24,096 nt of DNA, from assembly GCA_964522165.1 (NCBI GenBank), contig CAZFVV010000075.1, forward strand, positions 1 to 24,096, read 5' to 3'. This DNA comes from JABWBP01 sp964522165 (GTDB taxonomy: Bacteria > Calditrichota > Calditrichia > RBG-13-44-9 > J075). Below are positions 23,666 to 24,096 of this stretch, one piece after another. Under the pieces are notes generated by a model. It saw only the letters and a program-made list of their open reading frames with translations, searched no databases and was not told the DNA's origin. Both the position numbers and the translations under genes were made by a program. Position 1 is the first letter of the stretch. Every line of letters begins with the position of its first letter.

Positions 23666-23983
23666 TTAATTTTTTATGCTGGAAATTATGGATTTTAGAT
23701 TATCTAAAGTTAACCATGAAAGATCCATTGATTTTGATTCTAACATTTTGTCTCTAATTTTGAAAACAAGGTTAACAAATCCCTTTTCACCAATTATAGT
23801 CTTGATAGCAGCACGAAAGGGAAACATAGGAATTTTTTTGTAGGCAATATGAGCAGCCTTTTCAATTTTCTTATCATCCAAAAGAAGTTCTTGTGAATGA
23901 ATACCTACTTCTGAAAAAGCCGACTTTAACCATGTCTTCAGTTTTTCCGGTTGAAGCGATTCGTAGATTTTTTCTTTATCCAT
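23666..23983 (-). CDS. Small protein of unknown function
   Basis: 105 residues, basic and helical, with no signal peptide or membrane helix (for example QPEKLKTWLKSAFSEVGI; FPFRAAIKTIIGEKGFVN; VFKIRDKMLES). I do not recognise the family. The start is well supported by AGGAGGT five bases before the ATG. The insertion sequence begins only 34 bases upstream, so the native promoter is probably gone and expression may depend on the IS or on readthrough. It lies 433 bases before the grpE-led operon and may be its former neighbour or unrelated. Confidence 0.7.
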   Translation of the reverse strand: MDKEKIYESLQPEKLKTWLKSAFSEVGIHSQELLLDDKKIEKAAHIAYKKIPMFPFRAAIKTIIGEKGFVNLVFKIRDKMLESKSMDLSWLTLDNLKSIISSIKN

Positions 23984-24017
23984 ACTGACCTCCTGGAATC
24001 TTCTACAATTTGTTCAG

Positions 24018-24096
24018 GCATTGTTGCATAAATCCGTTAAGTAGTGGATATTCTAGCCGCCCTAATCGTGGAGGAATCTCATGGCAGCGAAGAAAT
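24018..24096 (+). mobile_element. 5' end of an IS903-like (IS5 family) element, right edge
   Basis: It begins GGCATTGTTGCATAAATC at 24018 and continues past the window. The first 53 bases are the inverted counterpart of 1-53 with one difference. A Shine-Dalgarno (GGAGGA, 24069-24074) and an ATG follow. Both copies in this window read outward. Confidence 0.75.
24081..24096 (+). CDS. Start of IS transposase, cut by window edge
   Basis: Only MAAKK is visible, after GGAGGA at seven bases' distance. A short basic start close to the left terminal repeat fits IS903-group transposases. The rest lies outside the window. Confidence 0.5.

Noticed and set aside
1..24096. tRNA or rRNA genes
   Set aside because: No cloverleaf with the expected T-arm and anticodon pattern and no conserved rRNA segment was noticed on either strand.

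Overview
The window looks like a draft-assembly contig from a member of the Fibrobacterota-Chlorobiota-Bacteroidota (FCB) superphylum, perhaps a Calditrichota-, Ignavibacteriota- or KSB1-like lineage. The evidence is a secreted protein ending in a type IX secretion sorting domain of the NYPNPFNPST kind and a one-protein hybrid two-component system (periplasmic propellers, kinase, receiver and AraC domain). A run of 100 N marks a scaffold gap. Every gene I accept inside the window is on the minus strand. Only the partial transposase gene at the right edge is on the plus strand.

Layout from left to right. (1) 1-53: one end of an IS903-like (IS5 family) insertion sequence, which cuts gajB. (2) 54-2211: an AT-rich Gabija-type antiphage operon, gajA (OLD-family ATPase/TOPRIM nuclease) followed by gajB (UvrD-like helicase). 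gajB is broken by the IS right after its DEYQD motif. (3) 2308-2668: a noncoding repeat of about 360 bp whose first 134 bp fold like an integron attC site. A second copy lies at 11021-11383. (4) 2687-10502: a visibly GC-richer block with an FG-GAP/PKD/FIMAH/T9SS surface protein, an orphan AraC DNA-binding domain, a four-helix-bundle protein embedded in TAAATGG-type repeats, and a 1418-residue hybrid two-component sensor with a palindromic element inserted in frame in its ATPase domain. (5) 11418-23232: an AT-rich, tightly packed operon of ten genes. It encodes a GrpE-like factor, a 50-residue zinc-ribbon protein, two lidless Hsp70/DnaK paralogs, a zinc-ribbon protein with a DUF4177-like tail, a coiled-coil membrane protein, two proteins carrying three J-like domains without HPD, a 1001-residue HerA-like ATPase, and a charged protein with a ParB-like C-terminal motif. 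(6) 23666-23983: a small unknown gene just inside a second, outward-facing copy of the same IS end (24018-24096).

The most interesting object is region 5. Its translational coupling, Shine-Dalgarno spacing and recurring parts (Hsp70 x2, J-like x3, zinc ribbons, membrane anchors, one HerA motor) suggest a dedicated chaperone-coupled ATPase machine, not housekeeping protein folding. I know of no named system with this composition. Its position among Gabija, IS ends and attC-like repeats suggests an accessory or defence role, which is inference. The second point of interest is the pair of structured repeats: they keep their stems through compensatory changes and lie exactly at the junctions between AT-rich and GC-rich modules.
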